DNA of 64,000 nucleotides from Lactococcus fujiensis JCM 16395 (GTDB taxonomy: Bacteria; Bacillota; Bacilli; Lactobacillales; Streptococcaceae): the NCBI RefSeq assembly GCF_002441655.1, contig NZ_JXJU01000006.1:1-64000 (forward strand), given 5' to 3'. The position numbers and the translations under genes are program-made. Positions within the stretch are counted from its first letter, which is position 1, and every line of letters begins with the position of its first letter. Positions 19,027-29,733 of this stretch are shown here, piece by piece. The notes below the pieces were generated by a model that worked only from the letters and a program-made list of their open reading frames with translations, ran no database searches and was not told the DNA's origin.

Positions 19027-19048
19027 AAGCGAGCAATGCTCGTTTTTC
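19026..19048 (+). terminator. Terminator of the deoR-type gene
   Basis: CGAGC, AAT, GCTCG followed by TTTTTC. The following stretch to 19151 contains nothing I can support beyond a 27-codon frame on the minus strand. Confidence 0.85.
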
Positions 19049-19151
19049 TTTTCACTTTTTACTCCTTATATTTCAAGTCATTTGTGGACGCGAGAATGCA
19101 TTGTCTCATCTGCAAAGATTGATATTCAATGAGGCCCATCATTCTCAATAA

Positions 19152-19173
19152 AAAAACTCCCATTGGAGTTTTT
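19152..19173 (-). terminator. Terminator of the osmC-type gene
   Basis: AAACTCC, CATT, GGAGTTT with flanking A/T runs, overlapping the end of the OsmC gene. Confidence 0.85.
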
Positions 19174-19621
19174 ATTTTTCGATGTGAATGTCAGCACTCA
19201 CAAGTACGTTGTTTTTAATAGCTTTAGAAATCATACAACTTGTCTCAGCTTTTTCTGCCAGACGACGTGCCAAATCCATCTCATGTGCATTTGCATTTTC
19301 CCCAAGTTTTAGATAGAGATGATGTGTAATGCTTTCATAGTTGAAAATTCCGTCTGTCACATCAACGACACCTTCTGATTGAACTTTAAAATCACGAATC
19401 ACAATTGAATTGCGTTCCAAAAGGGCAGCTAGCGTAATAGTATAACATGTGCTCGCAGCGCCAAGTAACATTTCGTCTGGGTTTGTCCCCTCCCCCGGGC
19501 CTGACATTGATGACGGAACGGAAATTGCCGAGTGTATCGTACCTGTATTCAGTTGTCCAATCGAATTACGACCACCAGACCAATTGATTTGTGATGAAAA
19601 ATGATGTTTTTGAGTTGCCAT
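19172..19621 (-). CDS. OsmC/Ohr family peroxiredoxin-like protein
   Basis: A 149-residue OsmC fold. Two conserved cysteines stand in AASTCYTITL and AETSCMISKA, the pair that reduces organic hydroperoxides in Ohr and OsmC, and GPGEGTNPDEMLLGAA matches the family signature. It probably detoxifies organic or fatty-acid peroxides in the cytosol. An AAAAGGGGAA site precedes the ATG. A TATAAT-type -10 (19647-19642, minus strand) lies in the T run of the preceding MFS terminator. Ohr versus the wider OsmC group is not resolved. Confidence 0.9.
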   Translation of the reverse strand: MATQKHHFSSQINWSGGRNSIGQLNTGTIHSAISVPSSMSGPGEGTNPDEMLLGAASTCYTITLAALLERNSIVIRDFKVQSEGVVDVTDGIFNYESITHHLYLKLGENANAHEMDLARRLAEKAETSCMISKAIKNNVLVSADIHIEK

Positions 19622-19649
19622 ATTTTCCCCTTTTCATCAAAATTATATC

Positions 19650-19676
19650 AAAAAAATTGTCGAGTTGAATCGACAA
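19650..19676 (-). terminator. Terminator of the DHA2 exporter
   Basis: TTGTCGA, 6-base loop, TCGACAA followed on the minus strand by seven T. Confidence 0.9.
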
Positions 19677-19686
19677 GACTTGTTAA

Positions 19687-21096
19687 TTAGTGCATTTTTC
19701 TTTTTCCTATTAACCGCATGAATGCCAAAATCCAAGTAATTAACGTAAAGCATAAGGCAAAAATAAAAGCAAAATGCATTCCTTGTAAGAAAACTTCAGG
19801 CTGATTTGGTAAATATGAATTCACTTTTGTACCGGTGATATTTGACATCTCGAAGAAAAGTAGAATAGTCGCCAATGACGTCCCTATAACGAAGGCAAAA
19901 TTTCGAGCCAAGGAGTTGACCGATCCAGCAATTCCAAGATATTTCCGATCGACAGTTTCCATAATCAATGCATTATTGGGACTTTGGAAAATCCCGACTG
20001 AACCACCTTGAAGGAGTAAAACAACTGCCACCCACCAAGCTGGAGTCTGACTATTAATCATGAGGTATCCAACTTGCGATAGCACAATGCCGCTGATTCC
20101 TACAAAGGTAACTATTTCTTTATCCATCTTGTCAGCAATTGTTCCAGCAATCGGACTAAAAATTAACATGGCTAACGGATAACACATCATGAAAAGTCCT
20201 GCAATTCCAGGAGCATAAGAACGATAATCTTGCAAATAAAATGGCAACAAGATACTTGAAAACATGGCAACAGTAAAATTAAGAAGTGCCATAATCAAGC
20301 TCAGTGAAAACAATTTAGATTTGAAGATATTTAGATTGAGAAGCGGTGCAGCTGTCCGGCTTTCAACCACAATGAATGCAATAAAAAGTAAAATTCCTAA
20401 AATCGCGGCGCCAATGATAATCGGGTTAGTCCAACCCAGTGTCATTCCAAAATTGAGTGCCATAAAAAGAAGAACAATGACTGCTGTCATTAATGATCCA
20501 CCTTTGAGGTCAACATCGGAAATCTGTCCCTGCCCTCTATCATTTGGAAGGGCTCGGTTTCCGAAAATCCATGCAATAATTCCGATGGGCACGTTAATAA
20601 AGAAGATATAATTCCAACTCGCAACCTGTAATATCAGGCCGCCAAGTGCGGGGCCAGCTATCGATCCAACTGATACAAACATTGAATTAATTGCAAGAGC
20701 ACGGGCGCGATTTTCAGCAGGAAAAATTTGTGCAATAATTCCAAAACTCGTAGCCATCATCATCGAAGCACCAACCGCTTGAACGACTCGTGCAAATAGT
20801 AAAAATGGAAGCCCCATTCCCATGTTCATTCCTGCCAAAAATGAACCTAAAATAAAAATCGCCCAACCGATTTTAGTCACTTTTGCTTTACCAACCAAGT
20901 CCGCTAATCGACCAAAGATCAGGATAATTGCTGAAATAACAATCAAATAAATTGTGACAACCCAAGTGATTTGAGCCGTACTTGTGTGCAATTCTCGCGA
21001 CATCGTCGGGAGAGCAATGTTAACAATTGAACCATCTAAGGTTGACATAAAAGTGAATATTCCAATCGCCACCAAGGCTTTTGTCCGATTTAACAA
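19687..21096 (-). CDS. MFS drug exporter, DHA2 (14-TM) family
   Basis: A 469-residue permease with 14 predicted membrane segments. It starts with LVAIGIFTFMSTLDGSIVNIALPTM, the DHA2 motif D1 with the membrane-embedded Asp, and has GRLADLVGKAKV (motif A) and GPALGGLILQVASWNYIFFINVPIG (motif C). Such proton-driven pumps export cationic dyes, antiseptics or other compounds. It is monocistronic with a perfect consensus promoter, so probably strongly expressed; no regulator lies next to it. Substrate unknown. Confidence 0.9.
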   Translation of the reverse strand: MLNRTKALVAIGIFTFMSTLDGSIVNIALPTMSRELHTSTAQITWVVTIYLIVISAIILIFGRLADLVGKAKVTKIGWAIFILGSFLAGMNMGMGLPFLLFARVVQAVGASMMMATSFGIIAQIFPAENRARALAINSMFVSVGSIAGPALGGLILQVASWNYIFFINVPIGIIAWIFGNRALPNDRGQGQISDVDLKGGSLMTAVIVLLFMALNFGMTLGWTNPIIIGAAILGILLFIAFIVVESRTAAPLLNLNIFKSKLFSLSLIMALLNFTVAMFSSILLPFYLQDYRSYAPGIAGLFMMCYPLAMLIFSPIAGTIADKMDKEIVTFVGISGIVLSQVGYLMINSQTPAWWVAVVLLLQGGSVGIFQSPNNALIMETVDRKYLGIAGSVNSLARNFAFVIGTSLATILLFFEMSNITGTKVNSYLPNQPEVFLQGMHFAFIFALCFTLITWILAFMRLIGKRKMH

Positions 21097-21133
21097 GCGA
21101 CACCTACTTTCTTATTCTATTCATCAGCTTTGA

Positions 21134-21162
21134 ATTATAAAAGATTGATTGGCATTTGTCAA
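21134..21162 (-). promoter_or_regulatory. Consensus promoter of the DHA2 exporter
   Basis: On the minus strand TTGACA (21162-21157), 17 bp, TATAAT (21139-21134): a full match to the sigma-A consensus. Confidence 0.92.
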
Positions 21163-21190
21163 AATATTAAATTTCTATTTCGAAAAAATA

Positions 21191-21216
21191 AAAAGCTTTC
21201 AACATTGAGAGCTTTA
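21191..21216 (-). terminator. Terminator after the decayed gene
   Basis: AAAGCT then TCAA/TTGA then AGCTTT with one T-G mismatch, followed on the minus strand by TTTTTATTTTTT. It marks the end of a former transcription unit. Confidence 0.75.
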
Positions 21217-21233
21217 TTATTCACTGATTCATT

Positions 21234-21545
21234 TTAGAATTCCACAGCAACTTCTTTAACTTTGTCAATAAATTATTCAAGTAACTTTCCCCTTACTAGG
21301 AGCATAATTATCCCCCTTGACAGCAAGATAAGCAAATTCCGTTCCTAGAAATGTTAACAGCATGGTCATCATGACCTCATTATCCAACTCTGGAATGTAT
21401 TCCGAAAAAAATCAACGCTTTCAATTTCATCCGGTAAATGTGTCATTGTATAAACTGCTAAAAATTCTTGCGGACCTTTCATCCAAACCGACAAATTTGA
21501 TAGTTCTGCATGCGCCGTAGCGACCAGTAATTTCGTTATAAAATG
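21234..21545 (-). pseudogene. Remnant of an unidentified protein gene, frameshifted
   Basis: On the minus strand, protein-like sequence continues only by changing frame: KLLVATAHAELSNLSVW then MKGPQEFLAVYTM and HLPDEIESVDF in one frame, SEYIPELDNEVMMTMLL then FLGTEFAYLAVKGDNY in another, and KLLE, a stop, then FIDKVKEVAVEF in a third. The pieces read as the C-terminal half of one protein with at least two frameshifts and an in-frame stop. No start or promoter remains. I do not recognise the family. Confidence 0.55.
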
Positions 21546-21695
21546 CCTTCTTTTTACATTTTATGTAATTTATGAATACATTTATTATATCACTTTGTAT
21601 TCTTTTTATTATATGATAAACTGAACTATTCGGTTTTTTATGTCAAAAAAAGAAGCTCACACTTCTTTTTAACGTATTGATTCATCTACATTTAT

Positions 21696-22916
21696 TTATA
21701 GTAAATCTGCAAATTCATCTATTTCTTCGGCATCCCAATTTTCACCTGAAATTGTAGAAACCATAATTCCTGCAACTGCACGATTAACCAATCCTTCAAC
21801 ATCGAACCGCGTTTCATACTGCAGGCAATTTTCTAGCTTTGGATTTGTTTTTGGAGCTGGAGGTGCGAAGACTGTACAGCAATCCTCAAATGGTAGAATC
21901 GATAAATTGAAAGTATCAATTTTTTCGGCAATCTCAATAATTTCAATCTTGTCCATTGTGACGACAGGCCTAATAACCGGTGTGTTTGTCACTTCATTAA
22001 TGACTGACATTGAACCTAATGTTTGAGAAGCCACTTGTCCAAGACTTTCACCATTAATGATAACTTTTCCATCACGAATTTCGCGAATTCTATCAACCAC
22101 GCGCATCATGAAACGGCGTGTAAGTGTCATCAAATAAGCCTGTGGTGCTTTCGCTTTAATTTCTTCTTGAATTTCAGTGAAAGGCACTTCAATAAACTGA
22201 ATCGCTCCTCCAAAAGCTGTCAATTTTGCAGTTAGATCTTTTGCTTTTTTGAGCGCTCCAGGTGATGTGTAAGGAGGACTAGCAAAATGAACGGCCTCAA
22301 TTTCAACCCCACGTTTAAGTGCTAAGTACCCTGCAACAGGAGAATCAATTCCGCCAGACAACATTAAATGTCCGCGACCTGCAGTACCAACTGGCATTCC
22401 TCCAGCGCCCTTAATCGTTTCGTAGCTCAAATAAGCTGCGTCTTGTCGAATCTCTACACGCAACGTAATTTCGGGTCTTTTCATTTGAACTTTGGCAAAT
22501 GCAAAATGATCAAAGACCAGATCTCCTAATGTCTGATTTAATTCTGTAGAATCTAATTCAAAATTGTGGTCAGCACGCCGCGCTGCAATTTTAAATGTCA
22601 TTCCTTCGAGATAGATTTCGTTAAATAAGTCAACAACTGCTGCTTCGATCGCAGGAATTGTCTTTTCTACTTTGATTGACGGAGAAAAATTTTGAATCCC
22701 AAAAACTTTTGTCAAACGATGAGAGACCTCAGCATAATCGGCACCATTTAAGACAATATGTGCACGGTCTCTGACGGCAGTAATTTTGAGCTCTGTAAGG
22801 TCTGACAGAACTTCACGCAAGTTTTTTGCTAATCGATTAATAAAAAAGACACGATTTTTCCCTTTTGTTGAAAGTTCTCCGTAACGAACCATAATTTCAT
22901 CATAATTTACGGTCAT
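21696..22916 (-). CDS. thiI: tRNA sulfurtransferase ThiI
   Basis: A 406-residue ThiI: N-terminal ferredoxin-like and THUMP domains (residues 1-165, [14 protein letters not shown] and [13 protein letters not shown]), then the PP-loop ATPase with [14 protein letters not shown] at ~180. It makes 4-thiouridine at position 8 of tRNA and can feed sulfur to thiazole synthesis. It lacks the rhodanese domain of the E. coli enzyme, normal for Firmicutes. The usual upstream cysteine desulfurase (NifS-like) gene is not adjacent here. Confidence 0.96.
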   Translation of the reverse strand: MTVNYDEIMVRYGELSTKGKNRVFFINRLAKNLREVLSDLTELKITAVRDRAHIVLNGADYAEVSHRLTKVFGIQNFSPSIKVEKTIPAIEAAVVDLFNEIYLEGMTFKIAARRADHNFELDSTELNQTLGDLVFDHFAFAKVQMKRPEITLRVEIRQDAAYLSYETIKGAGGMPVGTAGRGHLMLSGGIDSPVAGYLALKRGVEIEAVHFASPPYTSPGALKKAKDLTAKLTAFGGAIQFIEVPFTEIQEEIKAKAPQAYLMTLTRRFMMRVVDRIREIRDGKVIINGESLGQVASQTLGSMSVINEVTNTPVIRPVVTMDKIEIIEIAEKIDTFNLSILPFEDCCTVFAPPAPKTNPKLENCLQYETRFDVEGLVNRAVAGIMVSTISGENWDAEEIDEFADLL

Positions 22917-23096
22917 TTTTTCTTCTTTCTAAAATTTTTTTATTTCAAATCTAAATTGAAAACTGTATTCATAACAAGAAATACACAACGTTCCAATTAT
23001 AGCACAATCTATAGCAGAATTTAGAATCTTATTTCTCAATTTTAGAAAAAATGACAAGATTTTATTATCCTGCCATCTTTGATTTATTTATGCCAA

Positions 23097-23777
23097 TTAA
23101 GCTTCTTTGAATAATTGCCCATCTTCAATTCGATAGATACTATCACTATGTTCAATCATTCGAGCATCATGTGTCACCATAATCGTTGCTTTATTCTTTG
23201 AATGAGCTTCTTTCTTGAGTAAATCTACAACTTGGAATGCTCGCTCAGTATCCAGGCTTGCCGTTGGTTCATCAGCTAAAATCAAACTTGGATTATTGTA
23301 AAGCGCTCGAGCAATGGCTACGCGTTGGCGTTCTCCACCAGAAAGTTCGCCAGGATATTTCTTTTGTAAGTCGTAAATATCCAATGTTGTCAATAATTCT
23401 TCAACATCTGCTCTATTTGTCTTTTTGTGATTAATTTTATCCACAAGCTTAAATTGATCGTCTACGCTCAAATATGGGATTAAATTTGACGCTTGTAAAA
23501 TAAAACCAATTTCTTTGAACCTCAGTCTTGAACGCTCTTTTTCATTCAAATTTGTGAAATTTTGACCGTTAATTTCAATAGTTCCTGAAGTAGGCGTTTG
23601 AAGACCACCTGAGATGGTCAAGAACGTACTTTTACCAGACCCAGAAGGACCAATAATTGAAACAAATTCCCCCTGTTCAACAGAGATGTTGATTCCTTTA
23701 AGTGCATAAACTTCCGTATGTCCTTGTCCAAAACTTTTAACAACATTATTCATCACTAATATCTTTTTCATTGTCAT
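23097..23777 (-). CDS. hrtA: Heme exporter ATP-binding protein HrtA
   Basis: A 226-residue ABC ATPase of the MacB/LolD type: Walker A GPSGSGKST, Q-loop FILQASN, signature LSGGERQRVA, Walker B LILADEPTASLD, switch His in VTHDAR. Its start overlaps the hrtB stop by ATGA, indicating coupled translation. With HrtB it would export surplus heme across the membrane and so limit heme toxicity. The name rests on the neighbouring HrtR-like regulator and operator. Confidence 0.9.
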   Translation of the reverse strand: MTMKKILVMNNVVKSFGQGHTEVYALKGINISVEQGEFVSIIGPSGSGKSTFLTISGGLQTPTSGTIEINGQNFTNLNEKERSRLRFKEIGFILQASNLIPYLSVDDQFKLVDKINHKKTNRADVEELLTTLDIYDLQKKYPGELSGGERQRVAIARALYNNPSLILADEPTASLDTERAFQVVDLLKKEAHSKNKATIMVTHDARMIEHSDSIYRIEDGQLFKEA

Positions 23778-24850
23778 GCTCCAATCGCTTTTGTAGGGTC
23801 AACTTTTCGAACTGTAAAAATTGAAAAGACTGATCCCAGAACAGAAACTACAACTAAGATTGCACTATAAAGTATCCAAGTTGGTATACTCAAACCGAAT
23901 GGCATAGCAGCTGGAAGTATAAAACTTGTTCCATAACTTGCTAAAAATGCTAGCGCGACACCAACTAGTCCGACCCAGAATCCTTGCCATAATAATGATT
24001 TAACAATCACAAAATTAGAAATCCCTTGCGCTTTCATGATCCCGAAAATTGGAACTTTTTGTAGGGTAATGACATACATAAAGACGCCGACAATCATCAA
24101 AACGATTAAGAACATAAAGTAAATCATTGCATCAAGTGTCGTTTGTTGTGCCGTATAACCAGGAATATTGTCAATCAACTCATTAATTGAGATTGTTTTC
24201 AATTGTCCTGCTTTAACATCTTTATAAGTTGCCTCACCTGATTTGACAACCACTGCATTGACAAATGGAATTTGTTCAGAACTTGTCCCATTTTGGACAC
24301 TAGTCAGTGTCTTGAATGAAGTATAAACCAGTGGTGTTGCTGAATAGTCAGAAGCTTTGGAGATCCCCACAACCTTTAATTCTGTTTTGTGATTCCCCAC
24401 TTTAATTTTTTGACCGATTTTGAACCCCTCATCAGCAAGTCCTTGAGAAATAACTACTTCATCCGATTTGTTTTCATCAAACATCTGGCCATTTTTGAGT
24501 TCAGGCTTGATTACTGAATCATCAGGCATTGCAAATATGGTTATATTAATGCGATTATCTTTGCTTTTATCCACAGAGGTCGTGAATAATGAAATTGGTG
24601 AAGTTTCCCCTCCCTTGATTTTATCCACGTCAGATGTCGCAATTTGTGAGCCGTTCAAAAGATCATTCGAGCTGTCTGAAAGAATCACTTTTTCAGCTTT
24701 CCAATCTACAACTCCTTGTTTGAACTCGTTAGACAAACCTGTTGCCAAACCTGATAAGATAAAAACGACATAAGCAATCAGAAATATGATACTTCCAATT
24801 AAAATATATCTTGCTTTATAATGTAATATTTCACGTGTTGATAAAAACAT
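23774..24850 (-). CDS. hrtB: Heme exporter permease HrtB
   Basis: A 358-residue FtsX-like permease: one N-terminal membrane segment (~15-38), a large outer domain (~40-225) and three C-terminal segments (~232-350) ending FTVRKVDPTKAIGA, the common MacB/FtsX tail. It is the membrane partner of HrtA. It follows hrtR by 16 bases in the order R-B-A, the order of the L. lactis hrtRBA operon. Confidence 0.88.
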   Translation of the reverse strand: MFLSTREILHYKARYILIGSIIFLIAYVVFILSGLATGLSNEFKQGVVDWKAEKVILSDSSNDLLNGSQIATSDVDKIKGGETSPISLFTTSVDKSKDNRINITIFAMPDDSVIKPELKNGQMFDENKSDEVVISQGLADEGFKIGQKIKVGNHKTELKVVGISKASDYSATPLVYTSFKTLTSVQNGTSSEQIPFVNAVVVKSGEATYKDVKAGQLKTISINELIDNIPGYTAQQTTLDAMIYFMFLIVLMIVGVFMYVITLQKVPIFGIMKAQGISNFVIVKSLLWQGFWVGLVGVALAFLASYGTSFILPAAMPFGLSIPTWILYSAILVVVSVLGSVFSIFTVRKVDPTKAIGA

Positions 24851-24866
24851 AAGTCCTCCTCATATA

Positions 24867-25442
24867 CTAATGATGTGATTTCATATTTTTGTAGTAGGCT
24901 TCGAGTCCGATGCAAACTACTTCAATTTCTTTTTCATAATGTTCAATAAATGTCTCCTCATCCCAATTTTCTGAAAAGAGACGGTAGACCAAGTCGTGTA
25001 CTACTGATTTTAAGACTTGAGTAATTGGATTATTGCTTTTTGATGAATGAAATGTTCCCGTCGCTTTTTGTTTCCAAGCATGATCTAAATCATAATTCCA
25101 ATCCAAGAAACGATGGCGATAAATTTCATAATTTTCACCCCGAATGAGTTGTTCTAAGAGCAAAAATTTATATTTTTCCAATGCCTCATCGATCGAATAA
25201 ACTTTAACCAAGTCGATAAACAGCTGGTGAAGCTCAATGGTTTCATTTGAAAGCACAAAAAAATAACAATCTTTCAAGTCTTCAAAATACTGATAAAAAC
25301 TCCCTCGTGAAATATTTAATGCTTTTACGACATGCATTACTTTTGCATCTTGATAGGAATGAGTTTCAAACTCCAATTTACAAGCTTGATAAACCCGATT
25401 CCTTTTTTCACCGGGTAGACTAAAATAAGTTTCTTTAGGCAT
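24867..25442 (-). CDS. hrtR: Heme-sensing TetR-type repressor HrtR
   Basis: A 191-residue TetR regulator with HTH at ~35-55 ([20 protein letters not shown]). The two residues known to bind heme in L. lactis HrtR, His72 and His149, are both present at exactly those positions (IELHQL and SVVHDLV). Without heme it represses hrtRBA; heme binding releases it from DNA. The known HrtR palindrome lies 23 bases upstream. Sequence, numbering, operator and gene order agree, so the assignment is strong. Confidence 0.94.
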   Translation of the reverse strand: MPKETYFSLPGEKRNRVYQACKLEFETHSYQDAKVMHVVKALNISRGSFYQYFEDLKDCYFFVLSNETIELHQLFIDLVKVYSIDEALEKYKFLLLEQLIRGENYEIYRHRFLDWNYDLDHAWKQKATGTFHSSKSNNPITQVLKSVVHDLVYRLFSENWDEETFIEHYEKEIEVVCIGLEAYYKNMKSHH

Positions 25443-25465
25443 ATTTGTTCACTTTCTTACACAAA

Positions 25466-25480
25466 ATGACACAGTGTCAC
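25466..25480. promoter_or_regulatory. HrtR operator
   Basis: ATGACACAGTGTCAC: the HrtR palindrome (ATGACACAGTGTCAT in L. lactis, from memory) with one end mismatch. It lies immediately downstream of the predicted start point of the hrtRBA promoter. Confidence 0.88.
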
Positions 25481-25488
25481 TTTATAGA

Positions 25489-25517
25489 AGTATAACAGCT
25501 TATTTTTTATTAGTCAA
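25489..25517 (-). promoter_or_regulatory. hrtRBA promoter
   Basis: On the minus strand TTGACT (25517-25512), 17 bp, TATACT (25494-25489). Confidence 0.85.
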
Positions 25518-25591
25518 AAATTTAACATCATAAAAATTATTTTATTTTTTCATATTTCTGTAATTTTTTTATAAAAAAAAGAAGCTTTCGC

Positions 25592-27433
25592 TTACTTTTT
25601 AAGATGGTAGTTATAACTTGCTAAAATGATGTCTTCATGTGAATTCAAAGCAACACGTAAACGAAGGCCAGTTTGGTTATGGAACATATTTTCCCATGGC
25701 TTAGAAGGGATAAAGTTCGGGATAATAACTGTTGTAGTGTAATTGCGTTTTTTAGCATTTTTACTTGCAAGACTTATGTATCGGACTGCTGGAGCTATAA
25801 TATCGCGATAATTCGTTCGTATGACAGTTAAATGTAAATCAGGGAAAGCTGCTTCAAACTCACTTTCAATTTCTTGCTCTTTTCGAGTATTTTCCTTTGT
25901 TGAAACATGTAAGGCGATGACATATTCTCCGATTGATCGTGCGTAATTAATTGCCCCTAAATCGACATTTGTTACATTACCAACTAAAACAATGACGGTA
26001 TTCCCATCAAATTTATGCTCAGCATGTCCTTCACGCAAGCGAAGTTGTTCAGCAACATTAACATAATGGTGATGAACGCGAATAAAGGCAAAAATTAATA
26101 CAGGCAAAACAATAAAGAAAGGCCAAATTTCAGCGGTTCTGAAGATCAAGAGAATCATGACGACTGCAAATGAAATCAGAGCTCCCAAAATATTTGGAAT
26201 CGAATGCCATATAAATTGTTTTCCAAGACGTTTCTTCCAGTGAATGACCATCCCTACTTGCGCCAATGTAAATGGTGTAAATACGCCTATGGCATAAAGC
26301 GGGATCAACCTTTCCGTTTCCCCTTTAAAAATCAAAAGCAAGACAATTGCTCCAGCAGCAAGACTGATAATCCCGTTTGAATAACTTAATCGATCGCCTC
26401 GAGCAGTAAACATATGGGGCATGTACTTGTTTTTCGCCATGTTAAAGGCTAAAACAGGGAAAGCAGAGTAGCCTGTATTGGCTGCTACTGCCAAAATCAA
26501 AGCAGTCGAGAATTGGAAAATAAAGAACATCAATTGCCCTAGTGGTCCACTTCCTAAAAGTCCTTTAGCCATCTGGGCAATAACGGTCACATTATTTTGC
26601 GGCACAATCCCCATCCAATAGGCGAAGAATACTACGCCTGCAAAGAAGAATGCCAGAATTGAACCCATCATTACTAAAGTGAGCGCCGCGTTATGCTCTT
26701 TTGGCCGTTTGAAAAAGGGAACAGCATTAGATATTGCCTCTACACCTGTTAGTGAAGATGAGCCTGTTGAGAATGCCTTTAATATCAAAATCAAACTAAC
26801 GCCAGCGATAGAGGTTCCAATATGTGCAGGAGCCTGATATGGAAGCGAGCCCGACAAAATTCGGAAAATACCGACACCCAGTAAAATAAATGTACTGATA
26901 ATAAATGTATAGACTGGTATCATAAGGAAAGATGCTGATTCCCTAAGGCCACGAAGATTCATGAACATCAAAATCAGGGCAAGAACAATCGCAATTTCCA
27001 AATTATAATTATAAAGTTCTGGAATTGCAGAAGTAATTGCATCTGCGCCTGAAGCTGTCGAAACGGCAACGGTCAACATATAATCAACTAGGAGCGATCC
27101 TCCCGAAATTAAGCCTGGGATAGTACCAAGATTCTCTGTTGACACAAGATATGCGCCGCCACCAGAAGGGTAGGCATGAATGACTTGTGTGTAACTCATA
27201 ATCAGAGCGAACAAAAGCAATAAGATAACAGCAGCAATTGGAATTGAGTACCAAATCGCAGTTGCTCCTATTGTCATCAAAACCAAGATAATTTGTTCTG
27301 GACCATAAGCGACTGATGAAAGGGCATCTGATGATAGCATGGCTAATGCCTGCATCTTGTTCAACAAATGCGAATCATCGGCTGAAGATTTTAAGGGCTT
27401 GCCGATTAAAATTTCTTTAAATTTTTTAAACAC
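25592..27433 (-). CDS. kimA: KimA-type potassium importer
   Basis: A 613-residue APC-fold transporter. The start (FKEILIGKPLKSSADD), then LAMLSSDALSSVAYGPEQI, YPSGGGAYLVSTENLG and ISGGSLLVDYMLTVAVS follow B. subtilis KimA (YdaO) closely; about 12 membrane segments span ~30-450 and a cytosolic domain (~460-613) follows. KimA imports K+ with protons at high affinity and is inhibited by c-di-AMP through its soluble domain. Often annotated only as an amino-acid permease. Monocistronic. I saw no ydaO-type c-di-AMP riboswitch in the upstream gap. Confidence 0.9.
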   Translation of the reverse strand: MFKKFKEILIGKPLKSSADDSHLLNKMQALAMLSSDALSSVAYGPEQIILVLMTIGATAIWYSIPIAAVILLLLFALIMSYTQVIHAYPSGGGAYLVSTENLGTIPGLISGGSLLVDYMLTVAVSTASGADAITSAIPELYNYNLEIAIVLALILMFMNLRGLRESASFLMIPVYTFIISTFILLGVGIFRILSGSLPYQAPAHIGTSIAGVSLILILKAFSTGSSSLTGVEAISNAVPFFKRPKEHNAALTLVMMGSILAFFFAGVVFFAYWMGIVPQNNVTVIAQMAKGLLGSGPLGQLMFFIFQFSTALILAVAANTGYSAFPVLAFNMAKNKYMPHMFTARGDRLSYSNGIISLAAGAIVLLLIFKGETERLIPLYAIGVFTPFTLAQVGMVIHWKKRLGKQFIWHSIPNILGALISFAVVMILLIFRTAEIWPFFIVLPVLIFAFIRVHHHYVNVAEQLRLREGHAEHKFDGNTVIVLVGNVTNVDLGAINYARSIGEYVIALHVSTKENTRKEQEIESEFEAAFPDLHLTVIRTNYRDIIAPAVRYISLASKNAKKRNYTTTVIIPNFIPSKPWENMFHNQTGLRLRVALNSHEDIILASYNYHLKK

Positions 27434-27690
27434 TTTTTAACTCCTATAATAATAACCAAATTATTATAGCACTTTTTTTCATTTTCTGACAGTTTTATTT
27501 TTAACAAAAGAAGAATTGCTTTATAAGTTATTGATTGACTCTCTTATCCATCAATGAAGCACTTGATTCCTATCAATTTTTCACTATATTTTTTGGATTA
27601 TTTCATCTTGATAAAATGAATACGTCTCCATCAATATTATTTGATAATGACATGCTGTAAAATTATCAAAAATATGATAAAATAAGCTAG

Positions 27691-29202
<1,512 letters not shown>

Positions 29203-29210
29203 GAAAACCA

Positions 29211-29240
29211 AAACACTTTGTCAGTACCGACAAAGTGTTT
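29211..29240 (+). terminator. lysS terminator
   Basis: AAACACTTTGTC, 6-base loop, GACAAAGTGTTT, then T. Confidence 0.92.
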
Positions 29241-29470
29241 TTTATTCTTACCGGGAATCCTTAAATTAATGGGTGGCATTCCCTTTAAATTTTTTCTCGT
29301 CAGCTGTGTAATACTCAGCATCTGCTCGTCTTACAAGATATGTCTAACATAACTTTGACAAAACCTACAATAAAATATCCCTATTTTTGACAGTACAACA
29401 TCTTCAATCCAATTCACCTGCTTCATTGAAGACTCGGAACTAATAAAAATTCTTTTTAAATTTTTTGGTC
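29241..29470. other. Gap between lysS and yozE, possible gene remnant
   Basis: No intact gene is visible. On the minus strand about 25 codons (29268-29342) read TYLVRRADAEYY then TADEKKFKGNATH and stop, preceded by a stop codon, which could be the tail of a lost gene. The rest is plain AT-rich DNA. Confidence 0.3.
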
Positions 29471-29495
29471 AAAAAAAGAGACTGTTTAAAGTCTC
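29471..29495 (-). terminator. Terminator after yozE
   Basis: On the minus strand GAGACT, 6-base loop, AGTCTC, seven T; it overlaps the yozE stop. Confidence 0.9.
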
Positions 29496-29712
29496 AACCT
29501 TCCAAATATTTTTCCCAAATTTCATCAAATAAGGCTAAATTGTAGTAAAAAGGAGCTTGAGTTTCCAGATAAGTGGAAACTTCATCAAAATTTTTACTTT
29601 GTTTTGGAAAAAGGGAATCACGAAATGCTAAATTGGCAAGTCGTGTTACATCGTCAATTTCAATAGGCGAGCGATGTTTCATCAAGAATGTATAAAACGG
29701 CATACTCATCAT
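29494..29712 (-). CDS. yozE: YozE/UPF0346 family small protein
   Basis: About 72 residues. MPFYTFLMKHRSP, then DVTRLANLAFRDSLFPKQSKNF and LFDEIWEKYLEG, match the UPF0346/YozE family, a small helical (SAM-like) cytosolic fold of unknown role. Start near 29712-29703; three ATGs cluster after AGAGAGG. It follows msrA by about 20 bases, so the two are probably co-transcribed. Confidence 0.85.
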   Translation of the reverse strand: MMSMPFYTFLMKHRSPIEIDDVTRLANLAFRDSLFPKQSKNFDEVSTYLETQAPFYYNLALFDEIWEKYLEG

Positions 29713-29733
29713 TGCCACCTCTCTCTTTTTTAA

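Noticed and set aside
18278-19171. 27-codon minus-strand ORF after the DeoR-type gene (about 19065-19150)
   Set aside because: No ribosome binding site at its start and no similarity recognised; probably chance.
29494-29718. GTG start for yozE and msrA
   Set aside because: ATG codons a few bases downstream are better spaced from the ribosome binding sites and fit the family N-termini.
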